The notes below the pieces were generated by a model. The model was not told where the DNA came from. It worked only from the letters and a program-made list of their open reading frames with translations, and made no database searches. Below, piece after piece: positions 54,365 through 63,889 of a stretch of DNA of 64,000 bases (positions are counted from its first letter, which is position 1; every line of letters begins with the position of its first letter). This DNA comes from Aquiflexum sp. TKW24L (GTDB lineage: Bacteria > Bacteroidota > Bacteroidia > Cytophagales > Cyclobacteriaceae). A program made the translations under genes and the position numbers. The stretch is taken from contig NZ_JAMFLG010000018.1 in assembly GCF_023502205.1 (NCBI RefSeq), positions 32,465 to 96,464 on the forward strand, read 5' to 3'.

Positions 54365-56782
54365 ATGAATGAAGTGGTAACATACTCCAAACAGAAAAAC
54401 TCACCTGTGTTTGATAAAGAGTCTTTGCTCAAGGATTACCGGATCGCTCAAGAAAGCCGACAGGCTTCCTTGATGGGTAGAAAAGAGGTGTTTATGGGAA
54501 AAGCAAAATTTGGGATTTTTGGGGATGGTAAAGAACTCTCTCAAATTGCCATGGCAAGGCATTTTGAAAATGGTGATTTCCGTGCGGGTTATTACAGAGA
54601 TCAGACATTCATGCTTGCAATCGGTGAATTGACAATTCGAGAATATTTTGCACAGCTTTATGCCCATACAGACGTTGAGCAAGAGCCTGCTTCAGCTGGA
54701 AGGCTGATGAATGGTCATTTTGCTACAAGGTCTCTCCATTCTGATGGATCGTGGAAAGATCTTTCCTCTTCGAAAAATTCTTCTGCTGATATTTCCCCTA
54801 CGGCCGGTCAAATGCCTAAGTTGCTAGGATTGGCCTATGCTTCAAAGCTGTTTAGAGAAAATGAGATTTTAGAGGGATTGGACCAATTCAGTAATAATGG
54901 TAATGAAGTCGCTTGGGGTACTATTGGCAATGCTTCCACATCGGAGGGAATGTTTTTTGAAACCATCAATGCAGCTGGAGTTCTTCAGGTACCTATGGTT
55001 GTTTCTATTTGGGATGATGGATATGGGATATCTGTTCCCAATGAATACCATACCACCAAAGGAAGTATTTCCGAAATCCTTAGAGGATTTCAGCGGAATG
55101 ACGACCAAAAAGGTTTTGAGATATTTGTGGTAAAAGGGTGGGATTTTGAAGCATTGGATAAAGTATATGAAAATGCATCTCGGATTGCCCGAGAAGAACA
55201 TGTACCGGTTATCATCCATGTAATCGAAGTGACACAACCACAAGGTCATTCAACCTCGGGTTCCCATGAAAGATATAAGTCAAAGGAAAGACTTGCTTGG
55301 GAAAAGGAAAATGATTGTATAGTTAAGTTTCGTGAATATTTGCTAAAAGGCGGGAGTATCTCAGAAGATGAACTTATTGAAATTGAACAGCAAGCCAAAT
55401 TATTTGTCAAAAGTCAAAAAGAAGCTGCTTGGAAGGCCTTCACAGGAGAAATAAAATCAGAATTGCAAGAGGCTTCCGAAATGCTTCAGAATTTGGGGAA
55501 GTCTTCTAATAATTCAGCTCAGATCGAGCAATTCAACGATGAACTTACCAAAGCACTGAATCCTATACGCAGAGATGTAATCAGTACCATCAGAAGGGCT
55601 CTTTGGGCAACAAAAAGTGAAAATTCCGATGCTAGAACTGCTTTACTAGCATGGTATGCAAATCAACAGAAACTTAATGAGGATAGATATAATTCCCATT
55701 TATACAGTCAATCACCATGGAAAGCTGAAAATATAGCACCTATTCCTGCCGAATATCCAAATGAAGCACCTTTAGTAGATGGAAGGGAAATTTTACAGGC
55801 TTGTTTTGATAATTTGCTTGAAAGAGACCCTAGATTTTTTGCTTTTGGTGAAGACGTAGGGAAAATAGGTGATGTAAATCAAGCTTTTGCAGGTCTGCAA
55901 TCAAAGTATGGCGAACTTAGGGTGACGGATACAGGAATTAGGGAATGTACTATAATTGGTCAAGGAATAGGAGCGGCTTTGCGTGGGCTTAGGCCCATGG
56001 CAGAAATCCAATATCTGGATTATATATATTATGCATTGATGACCCTTGCGGATGACCTTGCATGTCTTCAGTATAGGACTAAGGGTGGGCAAAAAGCTCC
56101 TTTGATCGTCAGGACTAGAGGGCATCGATTAGAAGGTGTCTGGCATGCTGGATCCCCAATCGGTATGATTCTCCATTCTTTGAGAGGAATGTTAATCTGT
56201 GTCCCAAGAAATATGACTCAAGCAGCAGGTATGTATAACACTTTGATGGAAGCTGATGAGCCGGCCTTGGTGATTGAGTGTCTGAATGGGTATCGGCTTA
56301 AAGAGAAAATGCCTTCAAACATCGGGGAATTTAAAGTTCCTTTAGGACAACCCGAGATAATCCGAGAGGGTCGGGATCTTACAGTAGTCACTTACGGCTC
56401 GATGTGCAAGATTGTGATGGAAGCATCTGAAGACTTGAGTCAGATGGGAATCGACATTGAAGTGATTGACGTTCAGACCTTACTGCCTTTTGATATTAAC
56501 CATAATATTGTAGAATCCCTGAAAAAGACCAATAAAATTCTTTTTACTGATGAAGATGTGCCCGGAGGTGCCACTGCATACATGATGCAGCAGGTGGTAG
56601 AAGATCAAAAAGGTTATTATTTTCTAGATGTAGAACCGGCAACCCTAGCAGGAAAAGCACATAGACCTGCTTATTCTTCCGATGGTGATTATTTTTCAAA
56701 ACCTTCAGTGGATGATGTTGTAGAAAAGGTTTACAGTTTGATGCACGATGCTAATCCGGATCAATTTCCCAAAATCTATTGA
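54365..56782 (+). CDS. 2-oxo-acid dehydrogenase E1, fused alpha and beta subunits
   Basis: 805 residues. The N-terminal half (about 40-330) is an E1-alpha domain with the thiamine-diphosphate region GTIGNASTSEGMFFETINAAG and the phosphorylation-loop-like STSGSHERYKS. The second half (about 465-805) is an E1-beta domain (FFAFGEDVGKIGDVNQAF, RVTDTGIRECTIIGQGIGAAL, MAEIQYLDYIYYAL, then DVQTLLPFD). Such fusions are common in Bacteroidota and usually act on branched-chain 2-oxo acids, feeding acyl-CoA for iso-fatty acids. E2 and E3 genes are not adjacent. A consensus promoter precedes it and a long hairpin follows. Confidence 0.92.
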   Translation: MNEVVTYSKQKNSPVFDKESLLKDYRIAQESRQASLMGRKEVFMGKAKFGIFGDGKELSQIAMARHFENGDFRAGYYRDQTFMLAIGELTIREYFAQLYAHTDVEQEPASAGRLMNGHFATRSLHSDGSWKDLSSSKNSSADISPTAGQMPKLLGLAYASKLFRENEILEGLDQFSNNGNEVAWGTIGNASTSEGMFFETINAAGVLQVPMVVSIWDDGYGISVPNEYHTTKGSISEILRGFQRNDDQKGFEIFVVKGWDFEALDKVYENASRIAREEHVPVIIHVIEVTQPQGHSTSGSHERYKSKERLAWEKENDCIVKFREYLLKGGSISEDELIEIEQQAKLFVKSQKEAAWKAFTGEIKSELQEASEMLQNLGKSSNNSAQIEQFNDELTKALNPIRRDVISTIRRALWATKSENSDARTALLAWYANQQKLNEDRYNSHLYSQSPWKAENIAPIPAEYPNEAPLVDGREILQACFDNLLERDPRFFAFGEDVGKIGDVNQAFAGLQSKYGELRVTDTGIRECTIIGQGIGAALRGLRPMAEIQYLDYIYYALMTLADDLACLQYRTKGGQKAPLIVRTRGHRLEGVWHAGSPIGMILHSLRGMLICVPRNMTQAAGMYNTLMEADEPALVIECLNGYRLKEKMPSNIGEFKVPLGQPEIIREGRDLTVVTYGSMCKIVMEASEDLSQMGIDIEVIDVQTLLPFDINHNIVESLKKTNKILFTDEDVPGGATAYMMQQVVEDQKGYYFLDVEPATLAGKAHRPAYSSDGDYFSKPSVDDVVEKVYSLMHDANPDQFPKIY

Positions 56783-56802
56783 AGAGAAATAGGATTAGCC
56801 CC

Positions 56803-56847
56803 AAACAAAAGCAGTCTTCAATCAATTTGAAGACTGCTTTTGTTTTA
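56803..56847. terminator. Bidirectional hairpin terminator
   Basis: A 17-bp perfect stem, ACAAAAGCAGTCTTCAA (56805-56821) and TTGAAGACTGCTTTTGT (56827-56843), has a 5-base loop and is followed by TTT. It lies between the E1 gene and the convergent lipoprotein gene. Confidence 0.88.
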
Positions 56848-56866
56848 AGGATACTTGTGACAATAA

Positions 56867-57541
56867 TTAATTTCGCCGGATTTGGTTCAAAGTAACTTCA
56901 GGGCTTGATGCAATATTACTTCTGTTCAATGCCCTGTCTTGGATTTCCACATCGATCCTCAAGGTATCATTTCTAAAAATGGAATTCCAACCAAATGAAA
57001 GCATGGAGTATTGGATAGTACCTTCTACAGGAAGAGCCTCCGTTCCATTGATAATCCTTGGAAATCTACCGTTGAAAGTGGTGAAAAAAGGTGGTTCTTC
57101 CCATTTAAACTCTGAGAAAACACCATTTCTTTTTATAAAAAATCGTACAAATATATTGTTGTGATCCCTATTCTGTTCTACCCAAACAGTATCTCTCACT
57201 ACAACATTGTTAATGATAGGATTGATTACCCAATCGATCGGATTAAATGATGGAGCCTGTGGCGGTCTTTTACTATATACAATTAGATTCCCTTGGGCAT
57301 CTCTTAAATAAGTTACAGGATTAAATGGTGGATTGATATCACTTGGGTTTAGTCCAAGGTCACCCTCTGCATCTTTGAACCGGATGGAAAGGATCAAGGA
57401 ATCTGCGCCGTCTGTTGTTGAAAAATTCAAATCTCTAAATGAAATTTCAGGAGTTGAAGGAAAATTATCCGGTGGTGATAGACAAGCTCCTAAAGCGAAA
57501 ATGACGGATATTAGAATCAGATAGTTTTTTACATTGCTCAT
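56867..57541 (-). CDS. Lipoprotein of unknown function
   Basis: 224 residues with a clear lipobox (ALGAC, Cys20), so it is a periplasmic or outer-membrane lipoprotein. The mature part is rich in Pro, Asn and aromatic residues and looks beta-stranded. A DAEGDLGLNPSD segment (about 56-67) resembles a short Ca-binding or cadherin-like loop often seen in Bacteroidota surface lipoproteins. I do not recognise a family. It is divergent from the LuxE-like gene, 53 bp apart. Confidence 0.78.
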   Translation of the reverse strand: MSNVKNYLILISVIFALGACLSPPDNFPSTPEISFRDLNFSTTDGADSLILSIRFKDAEGDLGLNPSDINPPFNPVTYLRDAQGNLIVYSKRPPQAPSFNPIDWVINPIINNVVVRDTVWVEQNRDHNNIFVRFFIKRNGVFSEFKWEEPPFFTTFNGRFPRIINGTEALPVEGTIQYSMLSFGWNSIFRNDTLRIDVEIQDRALNRSNIASSPEVTLNQIRRN

Positions 57542-57594
57542 GCTGACGTAAATTTACAAGAAATTCTACGAGGTCAAAATATCTTAACTTTTGA

Positions 57595-58608
57595 ATGACT
57601 AAATATACAACGCTCCATTATTTTAAAAGTTTTGCCGAAAGGATATCATTGCTTAAACCAAATGAGTTTGAAGAATTTGCTTTAGAATTGTACGCCTTCC
57701 AAATAAAGAATAATTTGATCTACAGGTACTATGTGGAGGCAAGAGGACTTTTGCATAAAAAGGTGACAGGAGTAAAAGATATTCCATTTTTACCGATTGG
57801 TTTGTTTAAGAACCATCAGGTCATATCAGGATCTTTGGAATATTATAAGGGATTTTACTCTTCGAGTGGCACTACAGGAAATATAACAAGCAAACATTAT
57901 TATTGGTCGGAGGAGTTTTACCTGAAGCATTCTCTCCGCCTTTTCGAACTGGAGTATGGCAATATCCAAGATTTCCATGTACTGGCTTTACTGCCATCTT
58001 ACCTTGAGAGACAAGGCAGTTCATTGGTGAGTATGGCGGAATATTTTATTGCCAAATCGGGTTCAAACCATTCGGGTTTTTACCTTTATAATCATGAAGA
58101 ACTTGTTTTAAAACTGAAAATCCTCTCAGAAGCCAATCAAAAAGTTTTATTGTTGGGTGTGACATTTGGTTTACTTGATCTTCTTGAGAGTGGGTTCTCA
58201 GTCCAAAAAAATGAAAATTTGATTGTCATGGAGACTGGAGGGATGAAAGGGAGGAGAAAAGAAATGGTCAGAGAGGAACTGCATCAGATCCTCAAAGTGG
58301 GATTTCAGGTTGAAAAAATCCATTCAGAATATGGAATGACAGAGTTGATGTCGCAGGCTTATTCCAAAGGAGATGGGATATACAATTTACCCAATTGTAT
58401 GCACGTTTATCTTAGAGATGTCAATGATCCCTTGTCTTGGTCTGACCGTTCTCAAGGTGGTATAAATATCATTGATTTGGCTAATTTTCACTCCTGTGCA
58501 TTCATAGAAACCCAAGACTTGGGTAGAAAAATAGGAGAGGACAGGCTTGAGGTTTTGGGAAGATTTGACAACAGTGAAATCCGAGGCTGTAATTTAATGG
58601 TCAATTAA
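57595..58608 (+). CDS. LuxE/PaaK-family acyl-protein synthetase-like enzyme
   Basis: 337 residues of the ANL superfamily short branch. The phosphate-binding loop YSSSGTTGNITSKHY (about 88-102), METGGMKGRRKEMVREEL and the adenylation motif SEYGMTELMSQAYS are clear. LuxE activates fatty acids as acyl-AMP; PaaK does so for phenylacetate. Bacteroidota carry a stand-alone version of unknown substrate, and this is one. No lux or paa genes are near. The small lipoprotein gene follows 52 bp downstream with its own promoter-like sequence. Confidence 0.85.
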   Translation: MTKYTTLHYFKSFAERISLLKPNEFEEFALELYAFQIKNNLIYRYYVEARGLLHKKVTGVKDIPFLPIGLFKNHQVISGSLEYYKGFYSSSGTTGNITSKHYYWSEEFYLKHSLRLFELEYGNIQDFHVLALLPSYLERQGSSLVSMAEYFIAKSGSNHSGFYLYNHEELVLKLKILSEANQKVLLLGVTFGLLDLLESGFSVQKNENLIVMETGGMKGRRKEMVREELHQILKVGFQVEKIHSEYGMTELMSQAYSKGDGIYNLPNCMHVYLRDVNDPLSWSDRSQGGINIIDLANFHSCAFIETQDLGRKIGEDRLEVLGRFDNSEIRGCNLMVN

Positions 58609-58609
58609 T

Positions 58610-58640
58610 TTTGTATTGCTTATTTAATTAAACATCTTTG
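58610..58640 (+). promoter_or_regulatory. Promoter for the 39-residue lipoprotein gene
   Basis: TTTG (58610-58613), a 19-base spacer and CATCTTTG (58633-58640) give one mismatch to the consensus, 20 bases before ATG 58661. Confidence 0.55.
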
Positions 58641-58660
58641 ATTTTAAAACTCTAATATTT

Positions 58661-58780
58661 ATGAGAAAAGCAGCAATTATTGTTATGGCAGTGGGTCTTT
58701 TAGCATTGGGTGCATGCGCATCAAGCAAACCATGTCCCGCTTACGCTAAAGCATTGGATAGCAAAGAAATTAAAGGATAA
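58661..58780 (+). CDS. 39-residue lipoprotein
   Basis: A short gene running from ATG 58661 to TAA 58778-58780. It encodes a complete lipoprotein signal (MRKAAIIVMAVGLLALGAC, lipid-attachment Cys19) and a mature peptide of only 21 residues, starting CASSKPCPAYAKALD. Support comes from the signal peptide, a promoter-like sequence at the right distance and a hairpin terminator two bases after the stop. The mature part has a second Cys in a KPCPAYAK motif. Function is unknown; similar tiny lipoproteins may occur in other Bacteroidota but I cannot name a family. Confidence 0.75.
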   Translation: MRKAAIIVMAVGLLALGACASSKPCPAYAKALDSKEIKG

Positions 58781-58781
58781 A

Positions 58782-58816
58782 AAAGTATGCTGACCTTTAA
58801 TAGTCAGCATATTTCT
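58782..58816. terminator. Hairpin overlapping the 3' end of the response regulator gene
   Basis: TATGCTGAC (58786-58794) pairs with GTCAGCATA (58803-58811); flanks are A-rich on the left and TTTCTT on the right. It can end the small lipoprotein transcript rightward and the regulator transcript leftward. One arm encodes the last residues (Tyr-Ala-Asp) of the regulator. Confidence 0.7.
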
Positions 58817-59954
58817 TGATGTCATTCAGACTGATTGTTTTTTCACCCAGGATTATCAATCTTTCAACCACATTTCTTAGTTCGCGGATGTTTCCTGTCC
58901 AAGGGAATTCCTGAAGTTTGGAAAGAGCCTCTTTGGAAATTTCTTTTTTGGCAGTACCATATTCAGTAGCTACATCCTCCAGAAATTTTTCCACCAAAAG
59001 TGGGATATCCTCTTTGCGATCTTTAAGTGCCGGTACCTGAATCAGGATCACGCTAAGCCTATGATAAAGATCCTCTCTGAAATTGCCCTCTTCGATGGCT
59101 TTTTTAAGGTCTTTATTTGTAGCCGCTAGCACCCTGACATCGACTTTAATGTCTTTATCTCCGCCCACCCGGGTGATTTTATGGTCTTGCAGTGCCCTCA
59201 ATACTTTTGACTGGGCTGAAAGACTCATGTCTCCGATTTCGTCGAGGAATAAAGTTCCGCCATCAGCTTGTTCAAATTTTCCGATCCTTTGTTTCACTGC
59301 AGAGGTAAAGGATCCTTTTTCATGCCCAAAAAGTTCACTTTCAATCAATTCTGAAGGAATAGCGGCACAATTAACTGCCACAAAAGTAGCATTAGAACGA
59401 TTACTTTTTTGGTGAAGCCAATGAGCTACCAATTCTTTTCCTGTGCCATTTGGCCCTGTAATCAAAACCCGAGCATCTGTGGGTGCTACCTTTTCAATAG
59501 TGTCCTTTACATGCATGATGGCAGATGAAGAACCCACCATGTCTAATTTTTGAGAAAGCTTTTTCTTCAGAACTTTTGTTTCTGAAACCAGATTCTTTTT
59601 GTCCAATGCATTTCTTACGGTAAGAAGTAGACGATTGAGGTCAGGAGGCTTTGGAATGAAATCAAAAGCTCCTTTTTTTGTTGCCTCTACTGCAGTTTCT
59701 ATAGAACCGTGGGCAGATATCATGATGAATAGTGGTGATTTATCCATTTCAGCAGTTTTCTCCAAAACTTCGATTCCGTCCATCTTCGGCATTTTGATAT
59801 CGCAAAGGACAAGATCGTAATCTTCCTCCTGCATCATTTTTAGACCTTGTTCGCCATCTTGTGCTTCGGATATTTCATATTTTTCATATTCAAGTATTTC
59901 TCTCAACGTGGATCTGATGATTCTTTCATCATCAATAATTAGGATTTTGGACAT
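58797..59954 (-). CDS. NtrC-like response regulator without a DNA-binding domain
   Basis: 385 residues: a receiver domain (about 1-120, phosphoacceptor Asp in LVLCDIKMPKMDG near 51, Lys in FIPKPPDLNR) and a sigma-54-interaction AAA+ domain (about 140-375). Walker A reads GPNGTGKEL, Walker B LFLDEIGDM, and the arginine-finger region is REDLYHRL. The sigma-54 contact loop is GSFTSA where GAFTGA is usual. The protein ends at IKKYADY, right after the AAA+ C-terminal helices, so the Fis-type helix-turn-helix is missing. It could act on RNA polymerase from solution or need a partner. No histidine kinase gene is adjacent. Its ATG lies 27 bp after the RNase P RNA gene. Confidence 0.9.
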   Translation of the reverse strand: MSKILIIDDERIIRSTLREILEYEKYEISEAQDGEQGLKMMQEEDYDLVLCDIKMPKMDGIEVLEKTAEMDKSPLFIMISAHGSIETAVEATKKGAFDFIPKPPDLNRLLLTVRNALDKKNLVSETKVLKKKLSQKLDMVGSSSAIMHVKDTIEKVAPTDARVLITGPNGTGKELVAHWLHQKSNRSNATFVAVNCAAIPSELIESELFGHEKGSFTSAVKQRIGKFEQADGGTLFLDEIGDMSLSAQSKVLRALQDHKITRVGGDKDIKVDVRVLAATNKDLKKAIEEGNFREDLYHRLSVILIQVPALKDRKEDIPLLVEKFLEDVATEYGTAKKEISKEALSKLQEFPWTGNIRELRNVVERLIILGEKTISLNDIKKYADY

Positions 59955-59981
59955 ATTTTGATTTTAAGGGTTTTAAAAAAA

Positions 59982-60393
59982 GTGCAAGCCTGTAAGCCGG
60001 GTTCTGTTCAACATCCTATATGGATGAATCTCCTGTCATCTATCTAGGCCTGTATTTGCACACAGGCTCAATCGATCTACCCATCCCGCATAAAGACGAG
60101 CAACCTTTTATGAAACCAAGTTTCATCGCGGGACCTATTTGATCTTTCAACCCATAAGGTTTGCCTTGCCTCTCTCATCACTGAGAAAGCGGTGGGCTCT
60201 TACTCCACCTTTTCACCCTTACCATCATCCTGATAGCTATCAGGATAAGGCGGTATATTTTCTGCGGCACTTTCTGTTGCCGTGCTGTCTCCGGCACGGC
60301 ACCTTCCTGTTAGGAAGTATGGCGCTCTATGTTGCCCGGACTTTCCTCTTGTCTGAGATTTTATTCTCGGACCAGCGACAAGTCGGCTTGCAC
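59982..60393 (-). ncRNA. rnpB: RNase P RNA (bacterial class A)
   Basis: Read on the minus strand, the 5' part contains the universally conserved GAGGAAAGTCCGGGC region and the 3' part the AGAACCCGGCTTACAGGC region. The two ends pair to form P1 (GTGCAAGCC at 60393-60385 with GGCTTGCAC at 59990-59982). The length of about 412 nt is normal. A self-complementary ATCCTGATAGCTATCAGGAT stretch (60228-60247) would be a peripheral helix. A T-run follows the 3' end leftward. It processes tRNA 5' ends. Open frames on either strand here are not genes. Confidence 0.93.
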
Positions 60394-60560
60394 AGTGCAA
60401 ATTAAGTCAATTTATCTAATGTTAGCCATGGAAGTTGATTGAAGGAAATATTTTAGGATTTCTATATTTTCTGGATTCTGACTAATCTTATTCCCTATCG
60501 ATAAAAACGATTGATTCCCAAAAGCTATAATAAAATATAATGAAAAGGCTTTTCTTCTTA

Positions 60561-60592
60561 TTTGGATTAAGTTTAAATAGAAGATATTTTTG
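60561..60592 (+). promoter_or_regulatory. Bacteroidota-type promoter for the TonB-dependent receptor gene
   Basis: TTTG (60561-60564), a 20-base spacer and TATTTTTG (60585-60592) form a near-ideal match, with a leader of about 40 bases before ATG 60640. Confidence 0.68.
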
Positions 60593-60639
60593 CCAAATCA
60601 AATCATAAAAAATCTATATATAGATTATCAATAATTGTT

Positions 60640-63081
60640 ATGGTATTTATAAAATTGACTGTCCGGATAATTTGGATTCTAGTTTTTTGTCACGGGATTT
60701 TAATTGAAGCGTACTCGAATTCTGACCCTAACAGCGGAAAGACTTTGGTAGTATCAGGCAAGGTAAGTTCTGTAGAAGGTGAATCGGTTCCGTATGCAAA
60801 TATCATGATTTTGGGTACGGTCAAAGGTACCTACACCAACCCGGATGGTACATTCCAGATTTATGATTTGGCAGAAGGTGATTATACTATCAAGGTTTCA
60901 GCCATTGGATACAAGTCTTTTTCCAAATCAGTCAAAATAACAAATGGCCAGATCTCAGAATTAGACCTAGCTTTTGAAGAAACAGGTGTAGAAATGCCCC
61001 AATTTACAGTCATTGCCGATAAAGACAGGATTTTCAGTAAGGTTCCAGGTTCTGTGACTTACATTGATAAAAACGAATTAAGAAATCTTAGTCCTATAAG
61101 TGGTAACGAAGCCATCAGGAGATCTCCGGGAGTTCATGTAGTGGATGAAGAGGGTATTGGAATGCGTGTCAATATTGGAATCAGAGGTTTGGACCCGGAC
61201 AGAAGCCGTTCAGTGATGATGATGGAAGACGGAGTGCCTATTGCGCTTGCTCCATATGGGGAACCTGAAATGTATTACACGCCTGCGATAGACAGGATGT
61301 CTGGTGTTGAAATATTAAAAGGATCTGGACAAATCCTTTACGGTCCGCAGACAATCGGTGGCGTGGTCAATTATATCACCGCAAATCCCCCTCAGAAAGA
61401 AGAAGGTTTAGTAAAAATCCAGGGAGGTGATGGTGGCTTTTTTGCAGGAATGGTTTCTTATGGAAATACTTTTGGAAACACAGGCATTTCGGTTAATCTT
61501 TTGAAAAAGCGTGCTGACCAAGTGGGTTATGTTGGTTTTGACATTACAGATTTCAATACCAAATTGCTTTTCGATATCAATTCCAAATCTAGCCTTGGGG
61601 TCAAATTGGGAGTTTATAATGAAATGTCTGATGCGACATATATCGGATTAAGCCAAACTATGTATGATGCCGGTGGGCAGGATTTTGTGAGAATGGCACC
61701 GGATGATATTTTGGACGTAAAGAGATATTCGCTGAGTTTTTCACACAAATATCAGTTTTCTCCAAAAGTGAGATTAAATACCATTGCCTATGGATATACG
61801 ACGACTAGAAACTGGAACAGACAGGACTTCTCTAGGAATACAACTTCAAATACCCCCCCTTCAAATTGGACAGGAGTGACTTGGGGTGACGTTAACGTTC
61901 CCAATGGAGCCATTTTTATGAGGAATTCAACAGGCAACAGGGATAGGCAATTTGAGGTAGCAGGTGTAGAACCACGATTGGAGATTGACCACAACCTTTT
62001 TTCAAAAAACAATGAGCTGATCATTGGAACCAGATATCTCTATGAAAAAGCTTATGAACAACGGGTCAATGGAACAAAAGTCGGAGTGTCAAGTGGAAAC
62101 CTTGTAGAAGATGAGGTCAGAACTGGCCAAGCATTCAGTGCTTACGCTCAAAATAAACTGAACATAAGCGAGAGATTCCTTTTGAGTGCGGGAGTCAGGT
62201 TGGAGAACTTTGATTATGACAGGCAGATCAATAGGAGAAGCTTTCCCGGAATAGGCATAAGGGATACACTTTTAGTAGCCAATAACTCCATCACTGAGGT
62301 AATTCCGGGTGTCGGCTTCAACTACAAGCCGACTCAGCTATTCAGTTTATTTGGTGGAGCACATAGAGGTTTTGCTCCTCCAAGAGTTAAAGATGCAATT
62401 TCAAATCTCGGGGAACCCTATGAACTGGAAGCTGAAAAAAGCTGGAATTACGAATTGGGTTTCAGAACTGATATTAAAAATTGGATATTCCTTGAATTTA
62501 CAGGCTTCATGATGAATTTTTCAAATCAAATCATTTCTATTTCTGAGTCTTCAGGAGGTCAGGGTACAGGTCTTGTTAACGGTGGCGCAACCACCCACAG
62601 AGGGGTAGAAGGTGCTATTGTGATGGAATTGAGCAAACTTTTTGGTTTGCAGAGAAATAAAATAGTATATGACTTTAATACGGCAATAATTGATGCTGAA
62701 TTTTCTGAGGATAGATTTTTGGGAGATGTCAATATTTCAGGAAATAGGACACCTTATTCTCCAGGCTTCTTCTTTAATTCTGCCATTACATTTGAATCGC
62801 AATCTGGATTTGGGGCAAGATTGCTTGGAAATTATGTTGCAAGTCAGTTCACTGATGAAATAAATTCTGTTCTACCTATTCCAAATGGAGAAACAGGACA
62901 AATTGATTCTTATTTTTTGTTAGATGCCATGGTCAATTACAATGTGTCAAAATGGAATTCAACATTTAACCTTACAGTCAAAAACTTGACTGATGAAAGA
63001 TATATGGTGTCAAGAAGGCCTCAGGGAATTAGATTGGGACTTCCAAGGATGGTAACTGCCGGCTTTGAATTCAGGTTTTAA
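60640..63081 (+). CDS. TonB-dependent outer membrane receptor, FecA-like, with carboxypeptidase-like N-domain
   Basis: 813 residues. Signal peptide (about 1-26), a carboxypeptidase-regulatory-like beta-sandwich (about 35-110; [25 protein letters not shown]), a plug domain (about 125-240; [61 protein letters not shown]), and a 22-strand barrel ending in GFEFRF with the expected terminal Phe. The plug motifs resemble FecA-type iron-citrate receptors, so iron-chelate uptake is the best guess. No SusD-like partner, TonB or ferric-uptake regulator site is recognised nearby. A terminator follows. Confidence 0.92.
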   Translation: MVFIKLTVRIIWILVFCHGILIEAYSNSDPNSGKTLVVSGKVSSVEGESVPYANIMILGTVKGTYTNPDGTFQIYDLAEGDYTIKVSAIGYKSFSKSVKITNGQISELDLAFEETGVEMPQFTVIADKDRIFSKVPGSVTYIDKNELRNLSPISGNEAIRRSPGVHVVDEEGIGMRVNIGIRGLDPDRSRSVMMMEDGVPIALAPYGEPEMYYTPAIDRMSGVEILKGSGQILYGPQTIGGVVNYITANPPQKEEGLVKIQGGDGGFFAGMVSYGNTFGNTGISVNLLKKRADQVGYVGFDITDFNTKLLFDINSKSSLGVKLGVYNEMSDATYIGLSQTMYDAGGQDFVRMAPDDILDVKRYSLSFSHKYQFSPKVRLNTIAYGYTTTRNWNRQDFSRNTTSNTPPSNWTGVTWGDVNVPNGAIFMRNSTGNRDRQFEVAGVEPRLEIDHNLFSKNNELIIGTRYLYEKAYEQRVNGTKVGVSSGNLVEDEVRTGQAFSAYAQNKLNISERFLLSAGVRLENFDYDRQINRRSFPGIGIRDTLLVANNSITEVIPGVGFNYKPTQLFSLFGGAHRGFAPPRVKDAISNLGEPYELEAEKSWNYELGFRTDIKNWIFLEFTGFMMNFSNQIISISESSGGQGTGLVNGGATTHRGVEGAIVMELSKLFGLQRNKIVYDFNTAIIDAEFSEDRFLGDVNISGNRTPYSPGFFFNSAITFESQSGFGARLLGNYVASQFTDEINSVLPIPNGETGQIDSYFLLDAMVNYNVSKWNSTFNLTVKNLTDERYMVSRRPQGIRLGLPRMVTAGFEFRF

Positions 63082-63177
63082 GGAATATTTCAAAATATTT
63101 CAAAAAATATCAAACAAAATAAATTATCCTAAGTTCTATTCTCAAAGGCTTAAATAGCTTTTCTTCATAGTGCTGGG

Positions 63178-63215
63178 TTGAGCCGTTCCATTATTGTGGA
63201 ACGGTTCTTTTTTTG
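63178..63215 (+). terminator. Hairpin terminator after the receptor gene
   Basis: GAGCCGTTCCA (about 63180-63190) pairs with TGGAACGGTTC (63197-63207), with one G-U pair, followed by T7. It lies 100 bp after the receptor stop. Confidence 0.8.
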
Positions 63216-63316
63216 ACCTTTTGAGAAATTAGGGAAAGCTTTGATCCCAATAAAATTCGGTTTTTTTAAGGCTTTGACTATTGTTATCTGTTTCTTTGTA
63301 ATCAAATGGTCGAAAA

Positions 63317-63889
63317 ATGATTTTAGTAGGAAATGCAGTCATCAGTGATGATATCAAGGAGCAGTTTTTTGTTTGTGATTTGGAAAAGTGTAAGGGAGCT
63401 TGTTGTGTGGAGGGTGATGCAGGAGCTCCATTGGAAGATGAGGAAACAGCTGTTTTGGAAGAAATATATCCCATCGTAAAAAATTATATCACGGCAGAAG
63501 GCCGAGAGGCAATTGAATCACAAGGAACTTGGGTTCTGGACAAAGACGGAGATAAGGTGACTCCCACCATTGGAGATAATAGAGAGTGTGCCTATGCACT
63601 TTATGATGATAGGGGGATTCTTAAATGTGGGATTGAACAGGCTTATTTGGATGGCAAGACCAATTTCAAAAAACCGATCAGTTGTCACCTTTATCCTATC
63701 AGGATAAAAAAATATGATGAGTTTGAAGCCCTAAATTACGATAGGTGGGACATCTGCAGTGCAGCATGTGTTTTGGGAGGCAATTTGGGTGTGCCTGTAT
63801 ACAAATTCTTGAAAGATGCTCTTGTCCGCAAATTTGGACCTGAATGGTACGATGAATTGGTGGCTGAAATTGAAGGTAATGTAAAATGA
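63317..63889 (+). CDS. DUF3109 cysteine-rich protein
   Basis: 190 residues. Cys clusters [11 protein letters not shown] (about 20-30), a Cys in NRECAY, KCGIEQA, ISCHLYP and DICSAAC together give nine or more conserved-looking Cys, arranged as in DUF3109 proteins. These are thought to bind iron-sulfur clusters or zinc; function is not established. The CxxxCKGACC start resembles the YkgJ-type chelating domain. It stands alone after the receptor terminator, and no gene follows it before the window ends. Confidence 0.87.
   Translation: MILVGNAVISDDIKEQFFVCDLEKCKGACCVEGDAGAPLEDEETAVLEEIYPIVKNYITAEGREAIESQGTWVLDKDGDKVTPTIGDNRECAYALYDDRGILKCGIEQAYLDGKTNFKKPISCHLYPIRIKKYDEFEALNYDRWDICSAACVLGGNLGVPVYKFLKDALVRKFGPEWYDELVAEIEGNVK

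Noticed and set aside
60139..60405. Open frames on both strands at 60139-60405 and 60200-60400
   Set aside because: They lie within the RNase P RNA gene, whose conserved ends and P1 helix explain the sequence; neither has a recognisable product.
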